From assembly GCA_964400105.1 (NCBI GenBank), contig CAYNTG010000114.1, positions 1 through 5,493 of the forward strand: 5,493 nucleotides of DNA. The letters are read 5' to 3'. Each line of letters starts with the position of its first letter. The stretch's first letter is position 1. Below are positions 1-4,460 of this stretch, piece after piece. Origin of the DNA: CAYNTG01 sp964400105. GTDB lineage: Bacteria; UBP14; UBA6098. The notes under the pieces are model-generated. The model was not told where the DNA came from, ran no database searches, and saw only the letters and a list, made by a program, of their open reading frames with translations. Position numbers and translations under genes: made by a program.

Positions 1-8
1 ACCCAAAA

Positions 9-116
9 AATCTCAATCACCTGATCGGCCTCATCAGCGGGCATTGCCAATCTAAAATCGCTGCCTACGACGACCCGGGACGGCGCATTATTCAATCTCA
101 ATCACCGGATCGGCCT
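9..116. repeat. 23-bp direct repeat pair downstream of the four-helix membrane protein gene
   Basis: Positions 9-31 and 94-116 carry the same 23-bp sequence (AATCTCAATCACC followed by KGATCGGCCT) with one mismatch, T22 versus G107. The start-to-start distance is 85 bp. The flanks differ on both sides, so this is a pair of short repeats and not visibly a longer tandem unit. The second copy ends one base before the TAA stop of the membrane protein gene. The 85-bp spacing is not a multiple of three, so the copies would be read in different frames. The short stretch 1-116 holds no gene that I can defend. Confidence 0.8.
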
Positions 117-494
117 TTATTTACCACCGTCGATTGAAAATCGAATCGTGACTCCTAAGGTGAATCCAACCCAAATGGCGAGGTAATAAGCCTCCGCAGA
201 TAATTCGCCATAATCGAGAATGGAGATTATAAAAAAGCCAGCCACGCCGCCCAACAGTGTGAAAAGCGAATATCCAAACGCGCTCGAACGCACCTTCGAT
301 ATAATCGGCCTCGCCAAAAGAATGCCGATCAAACCCATAAGCGCCATCGGCGTAAGAAGATGGATCGCCGTGGCTATTAAACCCTCACCGCGAGGAGGAG
401 AAACTAAATAAAGCCCGACAGAGAACAGCAATCCAGCAACTGCGAACGCCGCGAAGACAATCAGATCTAACCTATTTTTCCTTTTCACGCTCAT
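117..494 (-). CDS. Small four-helix integral membrane protein, unknown function
   Basis: This encodes a 125-residue protein with four predicted membrane segments, at about residues 10-31, 39-63, 72-93 and 100-121, joined by short loops. The N-terminus is strongly basic (MSVKRKNR), which suggests it lies in the cytoplasm. I chose the ATG at 494. A GTG at 521 in the same frame would add nine residues, but it has no ribosome binding site and would overlap the upstream gene by 50 bp instead of 23. Neither start has a convincing Shine-Dalgarno sequence. Translation is therefore probably coupled to the upstream gene (472-963), whose 3' end it overlaps in another frame. I do not recognise the family. 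The membrane topology is clear from the hydrophobic pattern, and a shared role with the upstream membrane protein is inferred from the overlap alone. Confidence 0.75.
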   Translation of the reverse strand: MSVKRKNRLDLIVFAAFAVAGLLFSVGLYLVSPPRGEGLIATAIHLLTPMALMGLIGILLARPIISKVRSSAFGYSLFTLLGGVAGFFIISILDYGELSAEAYYLAIWVGFTLGVTIRFSIDGGK

Positions 495-963
495 TCGATC
501 TAGCAATTTTGGTGAACCCACGGCCGATGACGCACAGCGAAATTATCCACATTATGAAAAAGATAACTTTCCAGCCGAGAAAGATTATCACGGCAAATAA
601 AATCGCCGTCTGATGCCACGAGTTGCCGAAATCGTTTTTCATAATCGGATGATAAAATCCACGCGCACCCGGTGGAATTTTATCGATGTCAAAGGCCTCG
701 TCCATAGCATCTCGAACCTGACGATGTATCACTCGAATCACTTTTGCGTTCGAATCCAGATCGATATCGATGTCGGCGAGCGCCTCGTCGATCGTCTTCT
801 CGATGGCTTCCTCGATCTTCTCCTCATCGAGAGCTTCGATCTCGTCTATCCTGTGTGTGATTATCGTATCTTCCGACGCGATAACGACTTTAGTAGCCGT
901 CACCTGACCAATTAATGCCCCAACGAAAACGATTGTCGCCAATAACAGAATTTTCCTCGCCAT
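472..963 (-). CDS. Exported, membrane-anchored protein with an acidic helical segment, unknown function
   Basis: This encodes a 163-residue protein of no family I recognise. Residues 1-24 look like a signal peptide or signal anchor (basic MARK followed by a hydrophobic run to about residue 19). Residues 39-70 are very acidic and helix-forming, rich in D, E, I and A. A long hydrophobic stretch at about 118-147 contains W131-K132 in its middle, so it is either one long membrane helix or two short ones. The C-terminus is charged (EREKEK). The start at 963 is well supported by an AAGGAGG Shine-Dalgarno sequence at 968-974, four bases from the ATG and the best ribosome binding site in the window. 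The gene lies 112 bp after the 1076-1918 gene, with a candidate promoter between them. Its 3' end overlaps the four-helix protein gene, so the two probably form an operon. Confidence 0.85.
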   Translation of the reverse strand: MARKILLLATIVFVGALIGQVTATKVVIASEDTIITHRIDEIEALDEEKIEEAIEKTIDEALADIDIDLDSNAKVIRVIHRQVRDAMDEAFDIDKIPPGARGFYHPIMKNDFGNSWHQTAILFAVIIFLGWKVIFFIMWIISLCVIGRGFTKIARSNEREKEK

Positions 964-1011
964 TTTTCCTCCTTAAAAATTCAATACATCAAATCCGTAA
1001 CCATAAAGCCA

Positions 1012-1039
1012 ATTAAGATAAAACATCCCGAATTGTCAA
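1012..1039 (-). promoter_or_regulatory. Candidate promoter for the two-gene membrane protein operon
   Basis: On the minus strand a perfect -35 TTGACA (1034-1039) is followed after 16 bp by CTTAAT (1012-1017), a four-of-six match to TATAAT. Transcription would begin near 1005 and leave a leader of about 40 bases ending in the AAGGAGG ribosome binding site. The -35 is convincing and the -10 is mediocre, so the exact placement is uncertain. Confidence 0.45.
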
Positions 1040-1075
1040 ATGAAAAAAGTTGCGATGAGCTTAATATTATCGGCG

Positions 1076-1918
1076 CTAAGGGGACCATCGCATCCGCGCA
1101 AACTGAGTGTTTTCGGGTATCGAAGGGTCTTTTATCCAAAGGAAAACCTCAACGCGCTGCCCGACGGAGTTTCGATACTCCTCGTTCGGCATCGAGATTC
1201 CGAGGTCGAATTTGCCTCCAGGTTCGATAACAAAGCTGCTTTCAGACGGAACGAACTGCACCGGATCGCCGATCCGGCATCCGGGGGTAAGCCTCACCGC
1301 GGCGTTAAGGTTTTTCGGATCGATATCGGGCACGGCGGGATAGCATATTACGAAATGCGATACGGTGTCGTTATTGAAGATCGCGATAACTCCGTCGCCG
1401 TTTTCGTCGAGATCGATATTCGATGGCGCGATAGCGATGGGAAATGCGTCCGGCTGCATGAATCGGTTCGCTTCCGTCTCGATCGGATAAAAGCCGGTCG
1501 CCGCATACTCGAGAAATTCGCCACTTTTCCCGATGGGAGAGACGCGAAGTTTTACCAAAAATCGTCTATTGAACATACGCGGATCGTCCGGTATCCTCGT
1601 GAAAAGCCGGAATGTCGATGAATCGCTATCCCCGATGAATACCGGCCTATCGCACTCTACCCCGAAAAATGCCGTGTCCGGGATCGCCTCGTAGCCATCG
1701 ATCATCTCGCTCTTTTTCGGCAAAACCGACGAAATCACAAAGCCGCTAAGGGATTCACCATCGCCGAGTTGGATCGAAAGCGGCGTTTCTATATAAAAAA
1801 TCTTGCCGACCGGGACATCCTGCAATGTAAGCGCCACCGGGCTTATCTCGAATGCAAAAGCCGCCGCAATAATAATAAGCACTGCGAGGATCGATCTTTG
1901 TTGGAACCGATGCTTCAT
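1076..1918 (-). CDS. Exported two-domain beta-rich protein, translationally coupled to the small exported protein
   Basis: This encodes 280 residues from an ATG at 1918 that overlaps the upstream TGA as ATGA. The reading frame stays open 14 codons further upstream, but that would read into the neighbour and spoil the signal peptide. Residues 1-9 are basic and 10-23 are a hydrophobic run, so the protein is probably exported or anchored by its N-terminus. The mature part looks like two beta-sandwich-like regions. The first spans about 25-145. The second spans about 158-280 and carries an NND turn, a FVIEPGG strand-turn and a late LWIKDP strand. Residues 169-176 form DLDENGDG, a DxDxNGDG pattern typical of calcium-binding loops. 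No Shine-Dalgarno sequence precedes the ATG, which fits coupled translation. I do not recognise a named family. A role as partner of the small exported protein is inferred from the coupling. Confidence 0.85.
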   Translation of the reverse strand: MKHRFQQRSILAVLIIIAAAFAFEISPVALTLQDVPVGKIFYIETPLSIQLGDGESLSGFVISSVLPKKSEMIDGYEAIPDTAFFGVECDRPVFIGDSDSSTFRLFTRIPDDPRMFNRRFLVKLRVSPIGKSGEFLEYAATGFYPIETEANRFMQPDAFPIAIAPSNIDLDENGDGVIAIFNNDTVSHFVICYPAVPDIDPKNLNAAVRLTPGCRIGDPVQFVPSESSFVIEPGGKFDLGISMPNEEYRNSVGQRVEVFLWIKDPSIPENTQFARMRWSP

Positions 1919-2466
1919 GGAGTTGTCGCTACGACATAAACCGTGATAGAGTGCTCGCACCCGTCGGAGACCGTCGTCGGTGCGGTGAGCTTGGAATAAA
2001 GCCTGAACGCATCACCGGCAATTGCCGAGTAAAAATTGTTTGAACCGGTCAGGTCGCCGCCGTCCATGGTATGATAATCCGCGACATCCGGAACCGCCGA
2101 AACGGTTCCCTTTCCCATCTCGAGCAGATATATATCCGCTCCTGACGCCGCGCCGGGAGACCATGCCGTCGCAGTGCCGAATTCGCACGATGTCGGAGTG
2201 GCGGATGTGCTGTATGCATCGAAATCGAGAGCCACATTGCTCTGGTTATCCACGAGTATGTGCGTGCCGGAGGTCGAAACGCTCATTTCCGTCGTCTCAT
2301 CGGCATCGAGGTTGCCGATTTCCCATGAGTCGTAAGGTGCGCTGTCGTCGGCTTTTCGGAGCGAGAAATCGATGTAGTTAACCGTTACCGTGATGGTAAA
2401 ACTCTCCTGCGCGAGCGCGGCGACGCCCAAAATCAGGATGATAATTATAATCGGAAGATACTTCAT
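1915..2466 (-). CDS. Small exported beta-rich protein, paralogue of the 2817-3395 product
   Basis: This encodes a 183-residue secreted or periplasmic protein. Residues 1-19 are a classical signal peptide with a long isoleucine/leucine core and an ALA-Q cleavage site. The mature protein begins with alternating beta-strand residues (FTITVTVNYID) and is rich in T, S, D and G. It ends in another strand (ITVYVVA). Cysteines at 94 and 170 could form a disulfide. It shares with the 2817-3395 product the post-signal F-[TS]-I-[TS]-VTVN-[YF]-I pattern, a central V-x2-x-N-x-SN-x-A-x-D region and a C-terminal LY-x5-P-T pattern. The ATG at 2466 has a modest AAAGGG ribosome binding site seven bases upstream. 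Its stop overlaps the next gene's start by four bases. I do not know a function; the composition suggests a beta-sandwich surface or fibre-like protein. Confidence 0.88.
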   Translation of the reverse strand: MKYLPIIIIILILGVAALAQESFTITVTVNYIDFSLRKADDSAPYDSWEIGNLDADETTEMSVSTSGTHILVDNQSNVALDFDAYSTSATPTSCEFGTATAWSPGAASGADIYLLEMGKGTVSAVPDVADYHTMDGGDLTGSNNFYSAIAGDAFRLYSKLTAPTTVSDGCEHSITVYVVATTP

Positions 2467-2488
2467 TTTAGGCCCTTTCGTTTGATTC

Positions 2489-2506
2489 TCGATAATATTT
2501 TATCGA
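2489..2506. repeat. Dyad TCGATAA-tatt-TTATCGA over the -10 region
   Basis: Two 7-bp arms, 2489-2495 and 2500-2506, are perfect reverse complements around a four-base centre. The element sits 22 bp upstream of the 1915-2466 gene and covers its candidate -10 hexamer. That position would suit either an operator or a hairpin at the very start of the transcript. The heptamer also occurs upstream of the paralogous gene. Confidence 0.6.
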
Positions 2507-2524
2507 CTTTTGCGGTTTTCGCAA
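2497..2524 (-). promoter_or_regulatory. Candidate promoter of the 1915-2466 gene
   Basis: On the minus strand TTGCGA (2519-2524), a four-of-six -35, is followed after 16 bp by TAAAAT (2497-2502), a five-of-six -10. Transcription would start near 2490, giving a leader of about 25 bases with the AAAGGG ribosome binding site. The same spacing and a closely similar -10 context recur before the paralogous gene, which raises confidence somewhat. Confidence 0.4.
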
Positions 2525-2577
2525 TAATTCTTTTGTGATTCACACCCTTTTTTCCCACAAAACCACTATCTATCTTC

Positions 2578-2630
2578 TCTCTTCTATTCTAATCTAGTTT
2601 AATCTAGAGAATAGAGTAGAATAGAAGAGA
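2578..2630. repeat. 14-bp perfect inverted repeat with 25-bp spacer
   Basis: The left arm TCTCTTCTATTCTA (2578-2591) is the exact reverse complement of the right arm at 2617-2630. The 25-bp spacer holds two copies of AATCTAG (2591-2597 and 2601-2607). The arms are A+T-rich and purine/pyrimidine-skewed, and no T-run follows on the transcribed minus strand. It is therefore not an ordinary terminator. It could extrude as a cruciform or fold as an RNA hairpin if transcription continues through it. Confidence 0.8.
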
Positions 2631-2650
2631 ATAGAATACAATAGAGCACA
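2611..2650. repeat. Four tandem 10-bp units beginning ATAGA
   Basis: ATAGA recurs at 2611, 2621, 2631 and 2641, exactly ten bases apart, each followed by five variable A/G-rich bases (gtaga, agaga, ataca, gcaca). The preceding block at 2601-2610 keeps part of the purine pattern. The period is close to one turn of the DNA helix. The right arm of the 14-bp inverted repeat is built from these units. Confidence 0.75.
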
Positions 2651-2749
2651 ATTTGGATACGGTTGAGCTACGCTTGCCCGAAATGATATAACATAAAGCT
2701 TTAAGTATTTGCTATAATACATTGTTACACAACATGCTAATTCATTAAA

Positions 2750-2765
2750 GTTAATAGATATTAAC
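2750..2765. repeat. 16-bp dyad GTTAATA-GA-TATTAAC
   Basis: Perfect 7-bp arms flank a two-base centre. The centre is too small for an RNA hairpin loop, so if the element is functional it is more likely a protein binding site in DNA. It lies in the A+T-rich stretch 51 bp downstream of the 2817-3395 stop codon, which is not a usual operator position. Confidence 0.55.
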
Positions 2766-2816
2766 AGAGCTTAATAAATTATACAATGCGCTCAATAATG
2801 GGCCGCAAACCCTTGT

Positions 2817-3395
2817 TCAAATTCCGGGCGTAATTGCCGGCGAAATCGTTATCCTCGAAAGAAGACGATGACGCTCGCCGACGATCCCGTCGGTAGGAAG
2901 CAGAAGCCATGCATAGAGAAATCTGTCTTCACGGGCCGGAATGTCGGCTTCGACGATGCTCGAAGTCGATAGAATCACCCGCGATTCTGATATATCGGGT
3001 GCGCTGGGAAGCGATGGATAGCTCGCCCAACGGAAACCGAATGTATCGACCGCGCCGACCGTCGAGGTAGTCCAGATCGGCCATAGGGTATCGATGGTTG
3101 TCGAATCCGGATCGTCCCATACCTCGGAAAAAAGATCCATCGCTATGTTGCTGCCGTTTATAAACTTAACGATATCGGAAGTGACCATAGCGCCGGTGTC
3201 TCCGGGAGAAACATCGAAGACCCACCATGAGGTATATTCGCCGCCGGTCACGTTTTCGATGTTCATCTCGATAAAATTCACCGTGACGCTGATCGAAAAC
3301 GGTGCGGCCTGTGGATATAGAACGGTCGCGACTGAAAGCGCGAAGAGGACGATAATTTTCAATCCAAATGAAGCAAATTTATCGGCGATCTTCAT
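2817..3395 (-). CDS. Exported beta-rich protein, paralogue of the 1915-2466 product
   Basis: This encodes a 192-residue secreted or periplasmic protein without cysteines. The signal peptide covers about residues 1-31, with a basic start (MKIADKF), a hydrophobic core at 13-27 and a likely cleavage after QAA. The mature part opens with FSISVTVNFIE, directly comparable to FTITVTVNYID in the 1915-2466 product. Further matches are the NGSNIAMDL region at 80-88 against NQSNVALDF, and a late FLYAWLLLPT against FRLYSKLTAPT. The centre is unusually rich in tryptophan. The ATG at 3395 gives an intact signal peptide, but no good Shine-Dalgarno sequence precedes it; only a weak GGATGG lies further upstream. 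It is separated by 350 bp from its paralogue and is probably transcribed alone. The function is unknown. Duplication of the family locally is inferred from the shared patterns. Confidence 0.87.
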   Translation of the reverse strand: MKIADKFASFGLKIIVLFALSVATVLYPQAAPFSISVTVNFIEMNIENVTGGEYTSWWVFDVSPGDTGAMVTSDIVKFINGSNIAMDLFSEVWDDPDSTTIDTLWPIWTTSTVGAVDTFGFRWASYPSLPSAPDISESRVILSTSSIVEADIPAREDRFLYAWLLLPTDGIVGERHRLLSRITISPAITPGI

Positions 3396-3422
3396 AATCT
3401 AATTCGGACCATCCAAGTCGAG

Positions 3423-3458
3423 ATCGATAAGACATTTAATATTTCCAAGTTTATCGAT
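3423..3458. repeat. 8-bp inverted arms ATCGATAA / TTATCGAT
   Basis: Arms at 3423-3430 and 3451-3458 are perfect reverse complements separated by 20 bases. The core heptamers TCGATAA and TTATCGA are the same ones that form the tight dyad at 2489-2506 before the paralogous gene. The right arm overlaps the candidate -10. TCGAT is common in this window, so chance recurrence must be considered. Confidence 0.5.
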
Positions 3459-3475
3459 TTTCTCAGAAATTTCAA
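3448..3475 (-). promoter_or_regulatory. Candidate promoter of the 2817-3395 gene
   Basis: On the minus strand TTGAAA (3470-3475), a five-of-six -35, is followed after 16 bp by TAAACT (3448-3453), a four-of-six -10. The 28-bp arrangement matches that before the 1915-2466 gene, with TCGA immediately upstream of a TAAAMT hexamer in both. The predicted start is near 3441, leaving a leader of about 45 bases. Confidence 0.4.
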
Positions 3476-3492
3476 GTCGAGATCGATGATTG

Positions 3493-3510
3493 ATAGGTAA
3501 TGGGTAATAG
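3493..3510. repeat. Short ATTACCN heptamer repeat, minus orientation
   Basis: Read on the minus strand this stretch is CTATTACCCATTACCTAT, about two and a half units of a 7-bp ATTACCN repeat. It lies about 70 bp downstream of the lexA stop. The same motif occurs in longer form and opposite orientation at 4361-4393, so the two blocks flank lexA as an inverted pair. Confidence 0.5.
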
Positions 3511-3581
3511 CGAAAAGGCGCCGCCTCGCCGAATGATAAAATCTTCTTCTCCACAAACCCGTTATCGATGTTTAATAACGC

Positions 3582-4187
3582 TCAATATCGGCGTAAAACC
3601 GCCACGAGCTGTCCGAGGATACGCACCGGGCCGCGATTTTCGCTTAACTCTATTGGGCGATATTTATCGTTCTCTGGGCATAGCATCGGTTTGCCGGAAC
3701 GAATCACGAACCGTTTGAGCGTCGCCTCGCCGTCGATACGCGCCGCGACGATTTCGCCAGATTGGGCATCATCCTGTGCGCGAATTATTGCGGTGTCGCC
3801 GTCGAGGATGTTCGCGCCGATCATACTGTCTCCTTCGACCTTCAACGCAAAAAGACCTTCACCTGTCGCAAACGAGGCATCGAGTTCGATATGTCCGTTG
3901 TAAAACTCCTCCGACAATACCGGTTCGCCTGCCGGGATACTGCCGAGAATCGGCACCAAAACCGTTCTGGAGAGCGGTTTTTTGAGAACTATCCCGCGTG
4001 ATACATTCTCCTTTAGTTCGATATATCCCTTGTCCCTGAGCTCGCGGAGCTGCTTGAAAACCGTTGAAATCGACCATTTCAATCTTCCGCCCAAATCCCT
4101 AACCGACGGCGAAAGTCGTTCCTCGACAGTGAATTCGCGGATTTTATCCAACAGGTCTCGTTGTTTTTCGGTAAGTTCTTCGATCAT
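3582..4187 (-). CDS. lexA: LexA repressor, SOS response regulator
   Basis: LexA binds SOS operators as a dimer and is inactivated by RecA-stimulated self-cleavage after DNA damage. The 201-residue length matches the family (E. coli 202). Residues 1-65 form the winged-helix DNA-binding domain with SPSVRDL and the recognition-helix segment SISTVFKQLREL. The STV resembles the Bacillus protein and fits the Bacillus-like operator upstream. Residues 75-201 form the S24 peptidase domain, with cleavage site A86-G87 in IPAGEP, catalytic serine S121 in EGDSM and catalytic lysine K158 in TLKRF. All key residues are intact. The start is the ATG at 4187, with GAGG five bases upstream (4193-4196). An open frame extends to 4271, but that extension crosses the operator and promoter, so it cannot be translated from this transcript. 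The gene is divergent from queA. Confidence 0.97.
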   Translation of the reverse strand: MIEELTEKQRDLLDKIREFTVEERLSPSVRDLGGRLKWSISTVFKQLRELRDKGYIELKENVSRGIVLKKPLSRTVLVPILGSIPAGEPVLSEEFYNGHIELDASFATGEGLFALKVEGDSMIGANILDGDTAIIRAQDDAQSGEIVAARIDGEATLKRFVIRSGKPMLCPENDKYRPIELSENRGPVRILGQLVAVLRRY

Positions 4188-4203
4188 GATAACCTCGCGT
4201 TCC

Positions 4204-4215
4204 GAACATATGTTC
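4204..4215. promoter_or_regulatory. LexA operator (SOS box) GAACATATGTTC
   Basis: This is a perfect 12-bp palindrome matching the GAAC-N4-GTTC SOS box known from Bacillus and related LexA proteins, with a plus-strand C before it. It lies 16 bp upstream of the lexA ATG, at the predicted transcription start of the promoter at 4222-4250. LexA bound there would block initiation, so lexA is very probably autoregulated. I saw no second box in the window. Confidence 0.93.
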
Positions 4216-4221
4216 ATTCCA

Positions 4222-4250
4222 ATTCTAATAATGGAGACCTCCTTCGTCAA
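4222..4250 (-). promoter_or_regulatory. lexA promoter
   Basis: On the minus strand TTGACG (4245-4250, five of six) and TAGAAT (4222-4227, five of six) are separated by the optimal 17 bp. The expected start at about 4215 falls on the edge of the SOS box. This positions the operator over the start site and confirms that translation begins at 4187 and not further upstream. Confidence 0.85.
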
Positions 4251-4292
4251 GCCGTTTTTCGCCGAAATCAAATTTTCAATTCCGTTCCCTGA

Positions 4293-4329
4293 GCGGAGTC
4301 GAATGGTCGGGCATTCTACATTACTCCGC
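4293..4329. repeat. Nested inverted repeat with a CTGAGCGGAGTCGAA motif
   Basis: Outer arms GCGGAGT (4293-4299) and ACTCCGC (4323-4329) enclose inner arms GAATG (4301-4305) and CATTC (4312-4316) around a GTCGGG loop. The left side reads CCCTGAGCGGAGTCGAA from 4288. To my knowledge, similar CTGAGC-GGAGTCGAA sequences recur as intergenic repeats in many unrelated bacterial genomes. It lies between the lexA and queA promoters, and its function is unknown. Confidence 0.6.
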
Positions 4330-4360
4330 CTTTCTATGCTACCATCATCGTTTTTCCTCT

Positions 4361-4393
4361 AACCTATTATCTATTAACCTATTACCTATTACC
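4361..4393. repeat. Tandem ACCTATT heptamer repeat
   Basis: Successive units AACCTATT, ATCTATT, AACCTATT and ACCTATT, followed by ACC, form an imperfect 7-bp tandem repeat that ends 33 bp before the queA -35. A shorter block of the same motif in the opposite orientation lies at 3493-3510 beyond lexA. The origin is unclear; slippage-generated or dispersed intergenic repeat are both possible. Confidence 0.7.
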
Positions 4394-4426
4394 TTCTTAA
4401 TACTTCCTGTATCGTTGAATATAATA

Positions 4427-4454
4427 TTGACAAAAAACATCCGAGCGATATAAT
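4427..4454 (+). promoter_or_regulatory. queA promoter, perfect consensus, predicted leaderless start
   Basis: TTGACA (4427-4432) and TATAAT (4449-4454) both match the sigma-70-type consensus in all six positions, with a 16-bp spacer. The usual start, six to eight bases after the -10, falls at 4460-4462, on the queA ATG at 4461. There is no room for a Shine-Dalgarno sequence. Confidence 0.88.
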
Positions 4455-4460
4455 CAATCC

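Larger units (their letters stand above)
2467..2816. other. 350-bp gene-free region with several repeats
   Basis: No credible coding sequence is present on either strand between the 1915-2466 and 2817-3395 genes. The part nearest 2466 holds a dyad and a candidate minus-strand promoter. The middle (2578-2650) holds a 14-bp inverted repeat merging into a 10-bp-period repeat. The part from about 2680 to 2790 is very A+T-rich, with a perfect TAAAGCTTTA palindrome at 2694-2703 and a 16-bp dyad at 2750-2765. I see no convincing intrinsic terminator for the 2817-3395 gene. Confidence 0.7.
3414..3487. repeat. 15-bp direct repeat CAAGTCGAGATCGAT
   Basis: Two identical copies lie at 3414-3428 and 3473-3487, 59 bp apart. 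They bracket the candidate promoter of the 2817-3395 gene: one copy falls within the expected transcript leader and the other just upstream of and overlapping the -35. That arrangement could serve paired operator sites, though recombination-derived duplication is equally possible. Confidence 0.75.

Noticed and set aside
1040..1075. Six-T run after a weak CGAT/ATCG stem as the terminator of the 1076-1918 gene
   Set aside because: The T-run is real, but the stem has only four contiguous pairs and is interrupted by a mismatch.
1040..1621. Long plus-strand open frame opposite the 1076-1918 gene
   Set aside because: It lies almost entirely antisense to a gene with a signal peptide and coupled start. 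Its product lacks recognisable features and has the composition of a shadow frame.
2571..2650. CRISPR array
   Set aside because: The units are 10 bp with no conserved 25-35 bp repeat and no unique spacers.
3513..3530. GGCG/CGCC hairpin followed by TTTT (minus strand) as the lexA terminator
   Set aside because: The stem is only four base pairs and the T-run only four bases, below what I would accept without transcript data.
3559..3581. Hairpin CGTTAT...ATAACG just after the lexA stop as an intrinsic terminator
   Set aside because: The stem is only six A+T-rich pairs with a nine-base loop, and no T-run follows on the minus strand.
4188..4271. N-terminal extension of LexA to an upstream ATG
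   Set aside because: The extension would include the SOS box, the -10 and the -35. It lies largely upstream of the predicted transcript start, and the resulting length would exceed the family norm.
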